Source: Cristatella mucedo
Lineage: Eukaryota > Bryozoa > Phylactolaemata > Cristatellidae
Length of the DNA stretch: 62,000 bases
Assembly: GCA_009760855.2 (NCBI GenBank)
Contig: WPIO01000031.1
Location: 1,417,501 to 1,479,500, forward strand
Direction of reading: 5' to 3'
Shown: in pieces, positions 61,655 to 62,000 of the stretch
How the letters are laid out: each line of letters begins with the position of its first letter
How positions within the stretch are numbered: the stretch's first letter is position 1
Notes under the pieces: generated by a model
What the model saw: only the letters and a program-made list of their open reading frames with translations
The model's database searches: none
Told to the model about the DNA's origin: nothing
Position numbers and translations under genes: made by a program

Positions 61655-61816
61655 AACCCCAGTGGGAAAGTGCTCGAACTTCACGACGCACGCAGGTCCT
61701 GGGATTCGATTCCTGCAGCTGGCAATTCTGTTTTGCCCATAAGGAGAAGTGACAACCACTGGGGTTCTTCCGGCTGCTAAAGCTACGTATATGAGTGAGG
61801 CTGAGAAATCAGCTAG
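61655..61816 (+). mobile_element. SINE-A, diverged plus copy
   Basis: A-box-like AGTGGGAAAGTGCTCGAAC, B-box GGTCCTGGGATTCGATTCC, body GGGTTCTTCCGGCTGC and end GGCTGAGAAATCAGCTAG. Confidence 0.7.
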
Positions 61817-62000
61817 CCTTTCCTTTTTACTTTACAAGCAGTTAAATGTTATCACTGTTTGGCTTAGGAAAATTGGTCGACATTCAGGATCATATTTGTA
61901 CGAGGTAAGCACTCAGTTTTAGTAGCAGAAGCTGAATTCCGTGTTTAAATGACAAGTGAGTTCGGGTATCGTCAGCCTTAAGTGACTGCCGATGCAGTTA

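Overview
This is a stretch of animal nuclear DNA, most likely from an invertebrate. It has spliced genes with GT-AG introns and no operons. GC-rich, CpG-rich islands of 0.5 to 2 kb sit in an AT-rich background. The repeats are CR1/L2-type LINEs, tRNA-derived SINEs, Tc1/mariner and hAT relics, and long GA/CT and TA microsatellites. The species cannot be named from sequence alone.

Four gene models can be supported. (1) 9071-8618 (-): first coding exon of a Goliath/GRAIL-type transmembrane RING ubiquitin ligase (RNF150/RNF130/RNF128 group), with signal peptide and most of the PA domain; the RING exons were not found. (2) 14746-22076 (+): a three-exon, 361-residue coiled-coil protein of unknown function. 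(3) 57821-53639 (-) and (4) 46341-43557 (-): two tandem single-domain rhodaneses of the TSTD type, rebuilt from four and three exons. They share intron positions and phases, so they are a local duplication; the second has an altered active-site loop (CLGGVR instead of CRSGRR). Weaker coding candidates are at 39778-39511 (-, broken at a run of nine G), 34606-35658 (+) and 25316-25390 (+).

Most of the rest is repeats. The main LINE family has 5'-truncated copies throughout (about 30 pieces), recognised by its C-terminal reverse transcriptase and by a 3' tail ending in ATT repeats. A second LINE family is at 28140-29480 and 50985-51215. SINE-B has a tRNA-like head and a 3' tail matching the LINE tail, which suggests it uses LINE machinery. 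SINE-A has a different, conserved 3' end. Nested insertions with 5-bp target duplications (LINE in LINE at 44.1 kb; SINE in a relic gene at 13.8 kb) give relative ages.

Layout: 0-8 kb Tc1 and LINE/SINE debris; 8-9.2 kb RNF exon; 9.5-14 kb LINEs and a DCYFC-family relic; 14-22 kb coiled-coil gene with LINEs in its intron; 23-42 kb LINEs alternating with GC islands that hold candidate exons; 43-46.6 kb rhodanese B; 47-53 kb the longest LINE copy and a hAT relic; 53.6-57.8 kb rhodanese A; 58-62 kb AT-rich microsatellites and SINE copies. I found no convincing new multi-gene system. The most useful observations are the diverged rhodanese pair, the SINE/LINE tail sharing, the variable repeat in the LINE 3' UTR, and long GA/CT tracts lying beside confirmed exons.
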